64,000 nt of DNA from PALSA-894 sp963828625 (GCA_963828625.1 CAWHEX010000011.1:1-64000); one strand, 5' to 3'; shown: positions 45,773-55,104, counted from the stretch's first letter. A program made the numbers and translations. The notes: generated by a model not told the origin, from the letters alone.

Positions 45773-47395
45773 TCAGTTGCCGTTGCCGGCGGTGCGCGGC
45801 GGCTGCAGGTCGTAGGTGATGCCGGGATGCTCGGCGGAGCGCGCCTGCAGGGCCGGCTTCGACACGCGCTCGGACGGGGTGCGCGGGAAATCGGCGACGA
45901 ACTCGACGTATCGAGGAATCTTGAAGCGCGCCAGCTGAGTTCGTGCGCCGTCGACGATTTGCTCTGCCGTCGCGCGGCTCTCCTCGACGCCGGGGGCCAG
46001 CTGAACGAAGGCCTTGACCTCCTCGCCGAACAGCTCGTCCGGGACGCCGACCACCGCTGTCGCGACGACGGTGTCGTCGTGTTCGAGGACGCGTTCGACC
46101 TCGGCGCTCGCGATGTTCTCCCCGCCGCGGCGGACCATGTCCTTGATCCGGCCCACCAGGCGGTAGCCGTCCGGCTCGCGGACCGCGACATCGCCGGTGT
46201 GCAGCCAGCCGTCGCGGAGGACCTCCGCGGTGTCTTCGGGTCGGTTCCAATAGCCGAGCATCATCGGCCTGCCCGACGTGATCAGCTCGCCGGACTCTCC
46301 CGCGGCAACTTCCCGGCCCTCCGGATCGACCACCCGGACCTGCTTCGTGGGAACGGGCTGCCCCAGTCGTCCGCTGCCGACGTCGACCGTGCTCTCGGGG
46401 AGGCTGACCAGGTCGGCCCCGCTTTCGGTCATCCCGAAGATCTCCCGCCACGGCGTGCCCCAACGCTGTTCGAGCTGCGCGTGCAGCGCGACGGGGATGG
46501 CCGAGCACAGCACGAGGCGCAGGTCGTTGTCCCGGTCCTCCGGGCTCGGCGGCTGCTTGAACAGAAGCGTGGGCATCGAGCCGAGCACGTAGCAGAACGT
46601 GGCCCGGTGGCGACGGACATCCGCCATGAAACCCGAGGCGGAGAACCGGGGCAGCACCACCAGCGGCGCGCCGACCGTAAGGCACAAAGAGGTGTTCCAC
46701 TGCGGGTCCATGTACGAGAACGGCTGCGAGGTGAGAACCACGTCGCCGGACCCGAGGCCCGCCGCACCCGCACAGATCCACCCCAGCCGGACCCAATAGT
46801 CGTGGGTCAACATGCACGCCTTCGGGAATCCGGTGGTCCCCGAGGTGTACTGGAGGTTGGCCAGCGTGTCCGGGGTGATCGCGACATCGGGCCTGTCCGC
46901 CGGGTACTGCGCGAGCTCGCCGCGCGACGCGGCTTCGACGATACGGACATCGGCCAGATCGCCGTTCGCGGCGCGCACCTCGTCGACGAGCGGGCTGTGA
47001 CCGTCGTCGGTGAACATCACCCGGGCGCCGGAGTCTCGGAGCACGAATTCGAGGTCTGCGCGCTGATATGACGAGTTCACCGGCACCGCGACGCCGCCGG
47101 CTTTGAGGATCGAGAGCCAGGCGATCGGCCACTGCACCACGTTGGGCAGCATGATCGCGACCCGGTCGCCGGCGCCAATCCCGTCCTCGGAGACCAGACG
47201 CTGCGCCAGGCGTGACGTCCAGTCGTCGATCTCGCCGAAGGTCCAGGATCCTTCCGCGAACCGAAGAAACTCACGGTCGGGAAAGCGGGCGGCCTGGATC
47301 GCCAGCAGGCCGACGACGGTGTCGATCGGCGGGTCCACAGCCATGCGATCGAGTGCGATCGCGCGTTCCCGGGGAACTGATTCGACTCCGGTCAT
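45773..47395 (-). CDS. CaiC-like acyl-CoA ligase
   Basis: 540 residues. ATG 47395 is preferred because GAAGAGG lies at the right distance; ATG 47401 lies too close. ANL motifs: TSGTTGFPKACM, FGMTESGAD, GWLHTGDVA, GRIKDMVRRGGENIAS and the final catalytic Lys in TPSERVSKPALQ. The RRGGENI form is typical of carnitine/crotonobetaine-CoA ligase relatives. First gene of the ligase, hydratase, ADH, ALDH run. An operator of family 1 lies 150 bases upstream, between it and the first tetR copy. Confidence 0.85.
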   Translation of the reverse strand: MTGVESVPRERAIALDRMAVDPPIDTVVGLLAIQAARFPDREFLRFAEGSWTFGEIDDWTSRLAQRLVSEDGIGAGDRVAIMLPNVVQWPIAWLSILKAGGVAVPVNSSYQRADLEFVLRDSGARVMFTDDGHSPLVDEVRAANGDLADVRIVEAASRGELAQYPADRPDVAITPDTLANLQYTSGTTGFPKACMLTHDYWVRLGWICAGAAGLGSGDVVLTSQPFSYMDPQWNTSLCLTVGAPLVVLPRFSASGFMADVRRHRATFCYVLGSMPTLLFKQPPSPEDRDNDLRLVLCSAIPVALHAQLEQRWGTPWREIFGMTESGADLVSLPESTVDVGSGRLGQPVPTKQVRVVDPEGREVAAGESGELITSGRPMMLGYWNRPEDTAEVLRDGWLHTGDVAVREPDGYRLVGRIKDMVRRGGENIASAEVERVLEHDDTVVATAVVGVPDELFGEEVKAFVQLAPGVEESRATAEQIVDGARTQLARFKIPRYVEFVADFPRTPSERVSKPALQARSAEHPGITYDLQPPRTAGNGN

Positions 47396-47544
47396 GGTCA
47401 TCCTCTTCACGCTTGTCGGGTGCGATGCGGATGCAGCTCGCGATCTCTGGTCGTAACGGCGCATCCGCGGTGAGCTCGAGGCCCGGGACCTTCCGATCAC
47501 CGATGGCGCCGGACTGTGGTCTCGGTCATAGCCTAGAAGAACAT

Positions 47545-47569
47545 AGTCAAATGATCAAGGCATATGACC
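47545..47569. promoter_or_regulatory. Palindromic operator (family 1) between ligase and first tetR
   Basis: AGTCAAATG-ATCAAGG-CATATGACC in the divergent promoter. The core TGATCAAGGCATATGAC is identical to that at 50106-50122. Confidence 0.65.
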
Positions 47570-47693
47570 ACGAACCGGTAGGATCACTCACCGAAAGGTG
47601 GTCATCTCGCCGACATGGCGGCCTGATTGTCCATTTCGACTGGTAGCCGAAGCTGACCTGATCATCCGTTCAGATCTGTCGACAGGAGAGGGC

Positions 47694-48364
47694 ATGGCTC
47701 GCATTCCCGCCGCCGAACGTCGCGCCGAACTGGTGGCGGCGGCCGTGCGCGTGATCGCTGCCGACGGGGTCGACGGCGCCACCACCCGCCGTATCGCGCA
47801 GGAGGCGAACGCTCCGCTGGCCACCCTGCACTACTGCTTCGCCACGAAGGAGGTGCTGTTCGCGGCGGTCTTCGAGCACGTCGCCGGACAGTATCGAGAA
47901 GTGCTGACGCGCAACGATGTCCATGGCGACGTGGCGATCACCGCGCGCGCCCTGTTACGCGGCGTGATGGAGTGGTACCTGGCGAATCCGGACTTCGGCG
48001 CGGCGATCGTCGAGCTGATCAGCTGGGGCCAGCGTCAGGAAGGCCAGCAGGCCGAGATGGTGTACAACGAGGCATCCGCGACCATACGGACGAAACTCGC
48101 GAGTCCGCCGCGACCGCTTCCGGCCGGCCGGTCGACCCGGACACCATCGACGCACTGACCTACATCGTGTCCACATTGTCCGACGGATTCGCGCTCAACT
48201 GGCTGGTGTTCACCGACCCCCCAGCGGCGGAACGACAGATCGAACTCATCCTCGGCGTGCTCGACGCCTGGATGGCCGCCCACCTCGGCAACACCTCCGG
48301 ACCGGCGGCCCGTCCCTCGCAGGCCTCCCCCGCCGAGCTCGTGTCCTGGGTGAGTGTGGAGTGA
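47694..48364 (+). pseudogene. TetR regulator, first copy, frameshifted
   Basis: ATG 47694 after AGGAGAGG. The N-terminal HTH (AAERRAELVAAAVRVI and TTRRIAQEANAPLATLHYCF) is intact and equal to the second copy. After SAT the sequence differs and carries two extra bases (CTCGCGAG against CTCGAG), so the frame ends at 48158 about 75 residues early. The lost frame continues to 48364 in another register. A truncated protein with HTH but a broken ligand/dimer domain could still be made. Confidence 0.8.
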
Positions 48365-48439
48365 TAGTGAGCGCCACGGCAGCGGCCGCCCGCACGAATC
48401 AACGCGCCAGGTCGGGGACGGCAATCGACCCAGCCACGT

Positions 48440-49909
48440 TCAGGACGCCGCCGCGCCGACGCGCCGACCGGACCGGGCGCGTGAGACCAGCACGCTCACC
48501 ACGACCAGCAGGGCGAGGAGTCCCGATAACCAGTAGCCGATGCCGTAGAGGCCCTTGGCAGCGACCTCGAGACCGGTTCCGACCACCGGAACCAGGGAGG
48601 CGCTGAGGTCGGCGCTGACCAGTGCCGTGCCGAAGGCGAAACCCACGGCCATGGACGTGCCGGCGATACCGGCCGCCATCCCGGCTTTCTCCTCGGGCAC
48701 TGCCATCTGCACCATGGTGAACCCCGCTGCGTAGCCGATTCTGATCCCGAGACCCATGACGGCAGCGCCCACCAGGTAGTGCCACTGCTGGTCGTGCGCG
48801 ACGGCGAGCCAGGCCAGCCCCGATGCACTGATGAGCGCTCCGATGACGAAGACGGTCGCACCACGGCCGTTGAACAAGGCGCGGTCGAGTACGGTTCCGC
48901 GGATCAAGAACGCCGCCGCGAAAGGTGCCATGAGCCAGCCGGTCTGCAGGGCGCTGAGCCCGAGTCCGTAGGCGTCCGCGGGACGAAGATCCTCGGGAGT
49001 GATCTGGGCGTACGTGCTGAGCAGCAGCAGGAAGGCCGAGTTCACCGCGGCGAACAATGCGATACACAAGCACGACGCGGTGACCAAAGGCGCCTTCATC
49101 AGTGCGACGTCGAACACCGCCGAGGTCGAGCGGCGCTCGACGCGCACCCAGGCGATGCCCCCGACGATGCCGGCCATCAACGGAATGAGCGCCGCGATGC
49201 CCCACACGAGGCCTTGCGTCAGAGTCAGCAGGATCGCGGCGACCCAAGCGATCATCCACACCGTGCCGAGTACCGCGATGCGGCCGGAACGCTCAGCAGG
49301 CGGGGTGTGGGGGATCACGGCATAGCACGCAATGGCCGTCACTGCGCACACTATGGTGAGGATGATGAAAAAGCCTCGCAGCGACAGACTCTCGACGATG
49401 AAGCCACCGCCGATCATGCCCACGACGATGCCGACACCGGTGGCGATGACCAGAACCGCGACACCCACCGTGATACCGTCCTCGCCGAGATTGCGGCGCA
49501 GGAAACCGAGCGGAAGCAGCTGCGCCGCGCCCCCGAATCCCATGAGAATGCAGCCGACCAGAAGGGTCGAGTACGAGTCGCCGGCAGCCGGAACGAGCGC
49601 GCCGACCGCAAGGAATGCGGACGCCGCCACCGCGGCGTTACGGTCGCCGTGCAGATCGGCGAGGCGCGGCAGCAAGATGAAGCCCGCTCCCCCGCCGAGG
49701 GTCAGCGCCGTGTAGAGCCACGTCGTCTCGGCCACTGTGGCGAGGCCGTACTGCGCCTGGATGATCGGCAACAGCGGCGGCAGGATGAAGATGACGGCGT
49801 TGGTCAGGACGATCAGCAGCGTGCCGACACCGATGAGCACTGCCTTGTTCGGCCCGGGGCGAGCAGTCCCCGCATGGCCGGGTCCGGATTGCTGGTGGAT
49901 CTCTGTCAT
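48440..49909 (-). CDS. MFS transporter
   Basis: 489 residues, about 14 hydrophobic helices. Conserved loop 2-3 motif is RLADLHGDRNA, and GFGGAAQLLPLGFLRRNLGE and GVGIVVGMIGGG match the drug:H+ antiporter-2 (14-helix) group. ATG 49909 overlaps the stop of a short PhyH-like fragment (ATGA), giving an unusual coupled start. Being enclosed by two tetR copies and preceded by a family-1 operator, it likely imports the pathway substrate or exports a toxic intermediate. Confidence 0.8.
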   Translation of the reverse strand: MTEIHQQSGPGHAGTARPGPNKAVLIGVGTLLIVLTNAVIFILPPLLPIIQAQYGLATVAETTWLYTALTLGGGAGFILLPRLADLHGDRNAAVAASAFLAVGALVPAAGDSYSTLLVGCILMGFGGAAQLLPLGFLRRNLGEDGITVGVAVLVIATGVGIVVGMIGGGFIVESLSLRGFFIILTIVCAVTAIACYAVIPHTPPAERSGRIAVLGTVWMIAWVAAILLTLTQGLVWGIAALIPLMAGIVGGIAWVRVERRSTSAVFDVALMKAPLVTASCLCIALFAAVNSAFLLLLSTYAQITPEDLRPADAYGLGLSALQTGWLMAPFAAAFLIRGTVLDRALFNGRGATVFVIGALISASGLAWLAVAHDQQWHYLVGAAVMGLGIRIGYAAGFTMVQMAVPEEKAGMAAGIAGTSMAVGFAFGTALVSADLSASLVPVVGTGLEVAAKGLYGIGYWLSGLLALLVVVSVLVSRARSGRRVGAAAS

Positions 49910-50010
49910 GAATTGCTTCCTTCGATGATCACGCCGCCGTCTCGCATGATCATGTCGACCATGGCTTCTGTGGTGGCGTCGGGGGTGAGACACGTGAGTT
50001 CGTCGGTCAT
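49906..50010 (-). pseudogene. N-terminal fragment of a phytanoyl-CoA dioxygenase-like gene
   Basis: 34 codons from ATG 50010: TPDATTEAMVDMIMRDGGVIIEG resembles the first strand/helix of PhyH-family enzymes. It stops after EGSNS, and its TGA overlaps the transporter's ATG. The rest of the gene appears deleted, leaving the fragment as a leader peptide translated ahead of the transporter. Confidence 0.55.
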
Positions 50011-50098
50011 GACGGGTCTGTTTCTTCGAAACCGGTGTGGTCGCATCGGAGTGCGCCGACCCGCCAATGTGATCCGGCTCATACCGTAAGCCAAGTGA

Positions 50099-50123
50099 GT
50101 CGTTTGATCAAGGCATATGACTA
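50099..50123. promoter_or_regulatory. Palindromic operator (family 1) between MFS and second tetR
   Basis: AGTCGTTTG-ATCAAGG-CATATGACT, 128 bases before the tetR start and 89 bases before the leader fragment. Confidence 0.65.
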
Positions 50124-50250
50124 TTTGCTTCGCGTTGTTGCCCGCACCTGACGGCGGTTCTCCGGGGAAATATGGCAACACGCTTACCTTTCCGACTGGT
50201 AGCGTGGAACCGACTTGATCATCCGTTCAGATCTGTTGACAGGAGAGGGC

Positions 50251-50940
50251 ATGGCTCGCATTCCCGCCGCCGAACGTCGCGCCGAACTGGTGGCGGCGGC
50301 CGTGCGCGTGATCGCTGCCGATGGGGTCGACGGCGCCACCACCCGCCGTATCGCGCAGGAGGCGAACGCTCCGCTGGCCACCCTGCACTACTGCTTCGCC
50401 ACGAAGGAGGTGCTGTTCGCGGCGGTCTTCGAGCACGTCGCCGGACAGTATCGAGAGGTGCTGACGCGCAACGATGTCCATGGCGACGTGGCGATCACCG
50501 CGCGCGCCCTGTTACGCGGCGTGATGGAGTGGTACCTGGCGAATCCGGACTTCGGCGCGGCGATCGTCGAGCTGATCAGCTGGGGCCAGCGTCAGGAAGG
50601 CCAGCAGGCCGAGATGGTGTACAACGAGGCATCCGCGACCCTGCGAGCGATCCTCGAGTCCGCCGCGACCGCTTCCGGCCGGCCGGTCGACCCGGACACC
50701 ATCGACGCACTGACGTACATCGTGTCCACATTGTCGGACGGATTCGCGCTCAACTGGCTGGTGTTCACCGACCCCCCAGCGGCGGAACGACAGATCGAAC
50801 TCATCCTCGGCGTGCTCGACGCCTGGATGGCCGCCCACCTCGGCGATGCCCCCGCGCCTGCGGCCCCGGCCCCGGCCCCGAAGACGGCCTCGCCCGAAGA
50901 AGCCATGCGCTCGCTCGTGTCCTGGGTGAGCGTCGAGTGA
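50251..50940 (+). CDS. TetR-family regulator, intact copy
   Basis: 229 residues from ATG 50251, AGGAGAGG ahead. HTH at about 24-45 (TTRRIAQEANAPLATLHYCFATKEVLF); the ligand domain includes FGAAIVELISWGQRQ and FALNWLVFTDPPAAERQIELILGVLDAW. The tail is alanine/proline rich. Transcribed divergently from the MFS gene across a family-1 operator, so it probably represses MFS, itself and the catabolic operons until a pathway intermediate binds. Confidence 0.85.
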   Translation: MARIPAAERRAELVAAAVRVIAADGVDGATTRRIAQEANAPLATLHYCFATKEVLFAAVFEHVAGQYREVLTRNDVHGDVAITARALLRGVMEWYLANPDFGAAIVELISWGQRQEGQQAEMVYNEASATLRAILESAATASGRPVDPDTIDALTYIVSTLSDGFALNWLVFTDPPAAERQIELILGVLDAWMAAHLGDAPAPAAPAPAPKTASPEEAMRSLVSWVSVE

Positions 50941-50964
50941 AAACCGCTCTGACCTGAAAGTAAT

Positions 50965-50996
50965 TGTCGGCCGCCACCCTTCGGTGGCGGCCGACA
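50965..50996. terminator. Bidirectional terminator hairpin
   Basis: Perfect 13-bp stem TGTCGGCCGCCAC/GTGGCGGCCGACA with loop CCTTCG between convergent tetR and puuD-like genes. Confidence 0.8.
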
Positions 50997-51008
50997 GTCT
51001 TCCCCGAG

Positions 51009-51782
51009 TCAGATCCGCCGGTTGCCCTCGGCGACGATCCAGCTCAGCGCCGGATCGTCACGTTCCATCCACTCGGGATGCCACTGGACACCGAGCACCG
51101 CGGCCCCCGGCAGCTCGACCGCTTCGACGACGCCGTCGGCCGTGCGCCCCGTGACCACCAGGCCGGTCCCGCAGCGGTCGACCGCCTGGTGGTGCCACGA
51201 GTTGGTCACCGCGCCGGCACCGAACAGACCTTCCGCGATCGAGCCGGGCTCGAACGTCACCTTGTGGTCGTCGGCACCGTCGGTGAGCGGGGGCGAACTC
51301 GACTGATGCCCGACGGAGCCGGGCGGCAGGTCCGCGATCAGCGTGCCGCCCAGAGCGACGTTCAGGACCTGCAGGCCCCGGCACACCCCGAGCACCGGGA
51401 TATGTCTGGCGAGTGCGGCACGCACGAGCGCGATCTCGTACTCGTCCCGCTCGGGGTCGTGGACCATCGGATTATCCCGTGGATCCACGTCACGGACCAC
51501 CGACAGATCCCCACCCCAGTACGCGGGATGAACATCCTGACCTCCGGTGATGACCACGCCCGCCAGCCAATGGCAGAGTGCCTCCGGGTCGGCATCGTAG
51601 GGCAGGTTCACCGGAATCCCTCCGGCCCTGGCGATCCGGTCCGAGAAGTCGGACATGAAGGTGTCAGTGAGCAGGTGACCGTAGCGCTTGTCCAGCCCGT
51701 CGACCAGCCCCAGCCGGACCCGTCGGCCGGTGATGCCGATCATCGGCCGGATCGCGCCCGGCGTCGCGTTCCCCCCGCTCAC
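51009..51782 (-). CDS. PuuD-like gamma-glutamyl amidohydrolase (class I glutamine amidotransferase)
   Basis: 257 residues from GTG 51782, overlapping the glutamine synthetase-like stop (GTGA). Catalytic Cys134 in GVCRG, His235 and Glu237 in QWHPEW, and the family pattern TGGQDVHPAYWG (79-90). In the putrescine pathway PuuD cleaves gamma-glutamyl-GABA to glutamate and GABA. Direct coupling to a glutamine synthetase-like gene strongly supports a gamma-glutamylation/deglutamylation cycle here. Confidence 0.85.
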   Translation of the reverse strand: MSGGNATPGAIRPMIGITGRRVRLGLVDGLDKRYGHLLTDTFMSDFSDRIARAGGIPVNLPYDADPEALCHWLAGVVITGGQDVHPAYWGGDLSVVRDVDPRDNPMVHDPERDEYEIALVRAALARHIPVLGVCRGLQVLNVALGGTLIADLPPGSVGHQSSSPPLTDGADDHKVTFEPGSIAEGLFGAGAVTNSWHHQAVDRCGTGLVVTGRTADGVVEAVELPGAAVLGVQWHPEWMERDDPALSWIVAEGNRRI

Positions 51783-53134
51783 GGGAACTCGAAGTATCGC
51801 GCCGACTCCCATTCGGAGAGCTCGGCGAACGGATCACCGCCTGCAGTGTGGAACTGCATCCACTCCCAGCGCCGGGTACCGACCCAGTAGTCGACGAACT
51901 CGTCGCCGAGCTGCTCGCGCAGGATCAGGTCGGTCTCCAGCGCGGCGGCCGCCTTGGTGATGGTGTTCGGCAGCCGCTCGAGGTCGGGCACACACCACGC
52001 CAGGTCGCTGACCGGCTCGGGTGGCTCGATCTCGCCGTCGAGGCCGGCGATCACACCGGCGAGAATGGCCGCGACCGCGAGGTACAGGTTCGCGTCGGCG
52101 CCGGGAACGCGGTATTCGAGGCGGGAGTACGCCGGGTGACCGCACACTGCGCGCACCGCGGTGCTCTTGTTGGCGATGCCCCAGGTAATCGTCGTCGGCG
52201 GGCCGCTCAAGTCGACCAGGCGGCGGTACGAGGTGATCTGCGGGAGCATGACCGATGCCGCCCCGCGCATGGTCGCGAGCAGTCCGCCGACCGCGTGCCG
52301 CATCGTGGGCGACGGCCCGTCCTCGGCGTAGAAGGCGTTGACCCCGTCGCGCTGCAGAGACAGGTTGACGTGCGAGGCCTGGCCGTAGCCCGCGGTCGGC
52401 TTGGCCATGAAGGTGACGGTGTGACCGCGCTCGAAGGCCACCTCGCGCATCACTTGCCGGGCGCGAGCCCAGTTGTCGCAGACCGAGATCGGGTCGCCGG
52501 GAACCAGGTTGAGTTCGACCTGACCCGCCGCGTCCTCGTCGCTCCACGCTTCCCACTCGATGCCGATCTCGTCGAGGCGACGGGCGACCGCCGACATGTA
52601 GTCGATCCAGTCCTTCGACTTCGCGAGGTGGTACGCGGTTCCGGCTGAACCGCCGAGTGGGGTCAGGTCGCGATATCCCTTTTCCCGGGCCTCGTGGATG
52701 GACTCCTGGAACAGAGTCGCCTCGATCTCGACCGCAACGGTTGCCGTGAAACCGCGCGTGGCGAGTCGGTCGACCAACTTTCGGGCGAGGTTGCGCGGAC
52801 AGGTTCCGATGGGGCTGCCGTCGGCCTGCCAGTAATCACCGATCACGGACTGCAGACCCGGCTCCCACTGCACCAGCGTCGACATGTCAGGCCGGAACTG
52901 CACGTCGGACACGTGCCCACGCCACTCGGGGAAGGCGAAGCCGAAGGTCGGGGCGTTGCCCAGGTCGAGGCCGAACAGGAGGTCGGCCATCGCGAAGCCC
53001 GAGCCCGCGCTCGCGGCGAACTTCTTGGGTGCCAGATTCTTGCCGAGGAAGCTGCCGTCGTGGTTGGTGGACTCGAGCCGGACCGTGTGCACGGGGGTCT
53101 CGAGCTCTGTTGCGGTGTAGGTGGTTTCAGACAT
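51779..53134 (-). CDS. Glutamine synthetase-like gamma-glutamylamide synthetase
   Basis: 451 residues. Glutamine synthetase fold with VEIEATLF (metal Glu region), GQVELNLVPGDP, GHTVTFMAKPTAGYGQASHVNLSLQ and a C-terminal YRVPGADANLYLAVAAILAG (Arg and Glu region). Typical of PuuA-type proteins that ATP-dependently link glutamate to an amine rather than to ammonia. Start ATG 53134 overlaps the previous gene by 8 bases; stop overlaps the PuuD-like start. The nature of the amine is not visible. Confidence 0.85.
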   Translation of the reverse strand: MSETTYTATELETPVHTVRLESTNHDGSFLGKNLAPKKFAASAGSGFAMADLLFGLDLGNAPTFGFAFPEWRGHVSDVQFRPDMSTLVQWEPGLQSVIGDYWQADGSPIGTCPRNLARKLVDRLATRGFTATVAVEIEATLFQESIHEAREKGYRDLTPLGGSAGTAYHLAKSKDWIDYMSAVARRLDEIGIEWEAWSDEDAAGQVELNLVPGDPISVCDNWARARQVMREVAFERGHTVTFMAKPTAGYGQASHVNLSLQRDGVNAFYAEDGPSPTMRHAVGGLLATMRGAASVMLPQITSYRRLVDLSGPPTTITWGIANKSTAVRAVCGHPAYSRLEYRVPGADANLYLAVAAILAGVIAGLDGEIEPPEPVSDLAWCVPDLERLPNTITKAAAALETDLILREQLGDEFVDYWVGTRRWEWMQFHTAGGDPFAELSEWESARYFEFP

Positions 53135-53798
53135 CGTAACGAACCTTCCAGGATGCGGCGACCAGCACCGACAGCTGAGAGAACGTGCCGCGCACGCCGA
53201 TCAGACCGGTGGACAGGGCGGCGATCAGGTCGTCGGCGCCCGAGAAGATGCCGGCCAGCAGCTCCGGTGGCCCGGCGATCACATAGTGGGTCTCGCCCTC
53301 GCCGACGACGTGCTGATCCAGCCCCTCGGGGCCCTCCGTGATCGCGACGAGCATGTCGGGGATCCCCGGCACCGACCGGGCCGCGGCCCAGAACGAATCC
53401 GCGGCGACCTTCCAGTCCGGCAGCGGCGGCGCCAGCAGTGCCAGCGCCGCGGCAGCGAGATCGTCGTCGCCTGCGACAACAGGCTCACCGACCAGGGCGA
53501 ACCGGCCGTTCAAGTCGACGGTCAACGTGAGGTCGGGCTCGACGAACACACCGCTCGATACCGCGACGACACCGTCAGAGATGCTGATCGTCGCAGCCTG
53601 CGGGGTGTCGTGCGAGCGGACGGCCACAGTGCCTGCCACCGTCGCCACGACGGAGTCCGCACCGTTTGCGCGGACGGAATCGGCGATGGTCCGACCGATC
53701 AGCCGGACGATCGGACTCGCATCGTCCTCGATCCGAATGTCGAGCCCACCGACCGCGTCAGCCCCGCGTGTCGCGTGGCCGATCGTCGTTTCGGTCAT
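53127..53798 (-). CDS. SCP2-like lipid-fold protein, family uncertain
   Basis: 223 residues from ATG 53798. Two similar halves: strands such as DLTLTVDLNGRFALVG and a C-terminal THYVIAGPPELLAGIFSGADDLIAALSTGLIGVRGTFSQL, which fits the end of SCP2 sterol-carrier-like domains. No catalytic motif. It is first in the operon with the glutamine synthetase-like and PuuD-like genes and overlaps the former by 8 bases. May bind a hydrophobic substrate or intermediate. Confidence 0.5.
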   Translation of the reverse strand: MTETTIGHATRGADAVGGLDIRIEDDASPIVRLIGRTIADSVRANGADSVVATVAGTVAVRSHDTPQAATISISDGVVAVSSGVFVEPDLTLTVDLNGRFALVGEPVVAGDDDLAAAALALLAPPLPDWKVAADSFWAAARSVPGIPDMLVAITEGPEGLDQHVVGEGETHYVIAGPPELLAGIFSGADDLIAALSTGLIGVRGTFSQLSVLVAASWKVRYDV

Positions 53799-53876
53799 CC
53801 TTCTGTCCTTTCGATTCGACGAGATCGTGTGCGCGGTACACCCGTCAGCAGCGGATCCCAATGGAAAACGTGTCAC

Positions 53877-53901
53877 TGTCAAACGACTGGATCACGTGAC
53901 T
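53877..53901. promoter_or_regulatory. Palindromic operator (family 1, weaker) at the divergent esterase promoter
   Basis: TGTCAAACG-ACTGGAT-CACGTGACT; the spacer is identical to that at 42294-42300. It lies between the SCP2-like and esterase genes. Confidence 0.5.
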
Positions 53902-53952
53902 ATGATGGTGAGGCACAGATCACTACTTGTCAACGACTTGCGAGGTTTCCCA

Positions 53953-54921
53953 TTGAACGACGACGCTCCCACCTGGTGGAATCTGCTCGACGACCAGGCT
54001 CAGACCGTGGCCCAGATCATCACCCGCGTGCTGCAGAAACCCATTCGTGAGCTGGGACCGGAACAGGCCCGAGCGCTCTTGAACACGGCATCGCCCGCCG
54101 AGCCGATCACGCCGCTGGACCATGTCGAACAACTGACCGTGCCGACCCGTGCGGGTTCGATCCGGGCTCGCCTGTACCGCGCGGACAGTGCCGGTGCGAA
54201 GGGCAACAGTCCTGCTCTGGTCTACCTGCATGGCGGAGGTTTCGTCCTGGGGACCCTGGACGGGGCCGACGAGCTGTGCCGCGCGATCGCCGCCGGATCC
54301 GGATGGACGGTCGTGTCACTGGACTACCGCCTGGCTCCCGAAAACCCCTACCCGGCCGCGTTGGAAGACTGCGTCGACGCGTACGCGTGGCTGAGCCGGA
54401 CAGCATCGGAGTTCGGTATCGATCCGGGCTACATCGCCGTCGGGGGCGACTCCGCGGGCGGCAATCTCGCAGCCGCCCTGTGCCTGTACCGACGCGACGA
54501 GCACAGCACCCTCCCTGTGACGCAAGTACTCGCCTACCCCGCCGTCGACGAGACATTCACCGCGTCGTCGTGGTCGGAATTCGCCGACGCACCGATGCTG
54601 AGCGCCGCGGACGCCCGCTGGTTCTGGGAGCAATACGTCGGCGAGCACCACTCGGGCGGCGACCATCTCGCCGCACCGATGCGCGCCGAGTCGCTGCGCG
54701 GTCTGCCGCCTGCCCTGATCCTGACCGCGGAGGTCGACCCGATCAGGGACGACGCCGAGGCCTACGCGGCACAGTTGGGGCGCGACGGCGTACCCGTCTC
54801 GCTGACCAGGTATGCCGGCGTCTTCCACGGCTTTGTCACCGAGATCGGCGCGTTCGCTCAGGCCAAGCAAGCGATCGACGAGGTGTGCCTGCACCTGCGC
54901 GAGGTCCGAGACGGGGGTTAG
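53953..54921 (+). CDS. Alpha/beta-hydrolase, hormone-sensitive-lipase family esterase
   Basis: 322 residues from TTG 53953 with GAGG ahead; GTG 53896 would add 19 residues overlapping the operator. Oxyanion loop HGGG (93-96), nucleophile Ser167 in GDSAGG, Asp in VDPIRDD and His in FHGF complete the triad. Cleaves carboxyl esters. As the only plus-strand catabolic gene here, and next to a BVMO island, it could open the ester or lactone formed by the monooxygenase. Confidence 0.85.
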   Translation: MNDDAPTWWNLLDDQAQTVAQIITRVLQKPIRELGPEQARALLNTASPAEPITPLDHVEQLTVPTRAGSIRARLYRADSAGAKGNSPALVYLHGGGFVLGTLDGADELCRAIAAGSGWTVVSLDYRLAPENPYPAALEDCVDAYAWLSRTASEFGIDPGYIAVGGDSAGGNLAAALCLYRRDEHSTLPVTQVLAYPAVDETFTASSWSEFADAPMLSAADARWFWEQYVGEHHSGGDHLAAPMRAESLRGLPPALILTAEVDPIRDDAEAYAAQLGRDGVPVSLTRYAGVFHGFVTEIGAFAQAKQAIDEVCLHLREVRDGG

Positions 54922-55104
54922 TCGTCGACGACTGGGGCCGCGGTCACCCGACCGACAGCCAGCGGCACAACGCCAAGCGCCGCCGACGGCTGATATTCAA
55001 GTCTCGCAGCGCGCCGAACACCACGCATGGACCCAGTCGCGACCTCTGGACCAGCCGGTTCGGTTTGTCGCGAGCTCGGGGGCCCGCCCCGCGACGACCA
55101 TCCA

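Larger units (their letters stand above)
47630..50940 (+). repeat. Direct duplication of tetR: 47630-48364 and 50203-50940
   Basis: The two segments are almost identical from about 20 bases before the ribosome site (few differences over 600 bases) and diverge only around codon 130 and in the last 90 bases. They flank the MFS gene as direct repeats about 2.6 kb apart. Confidence 0.85.
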
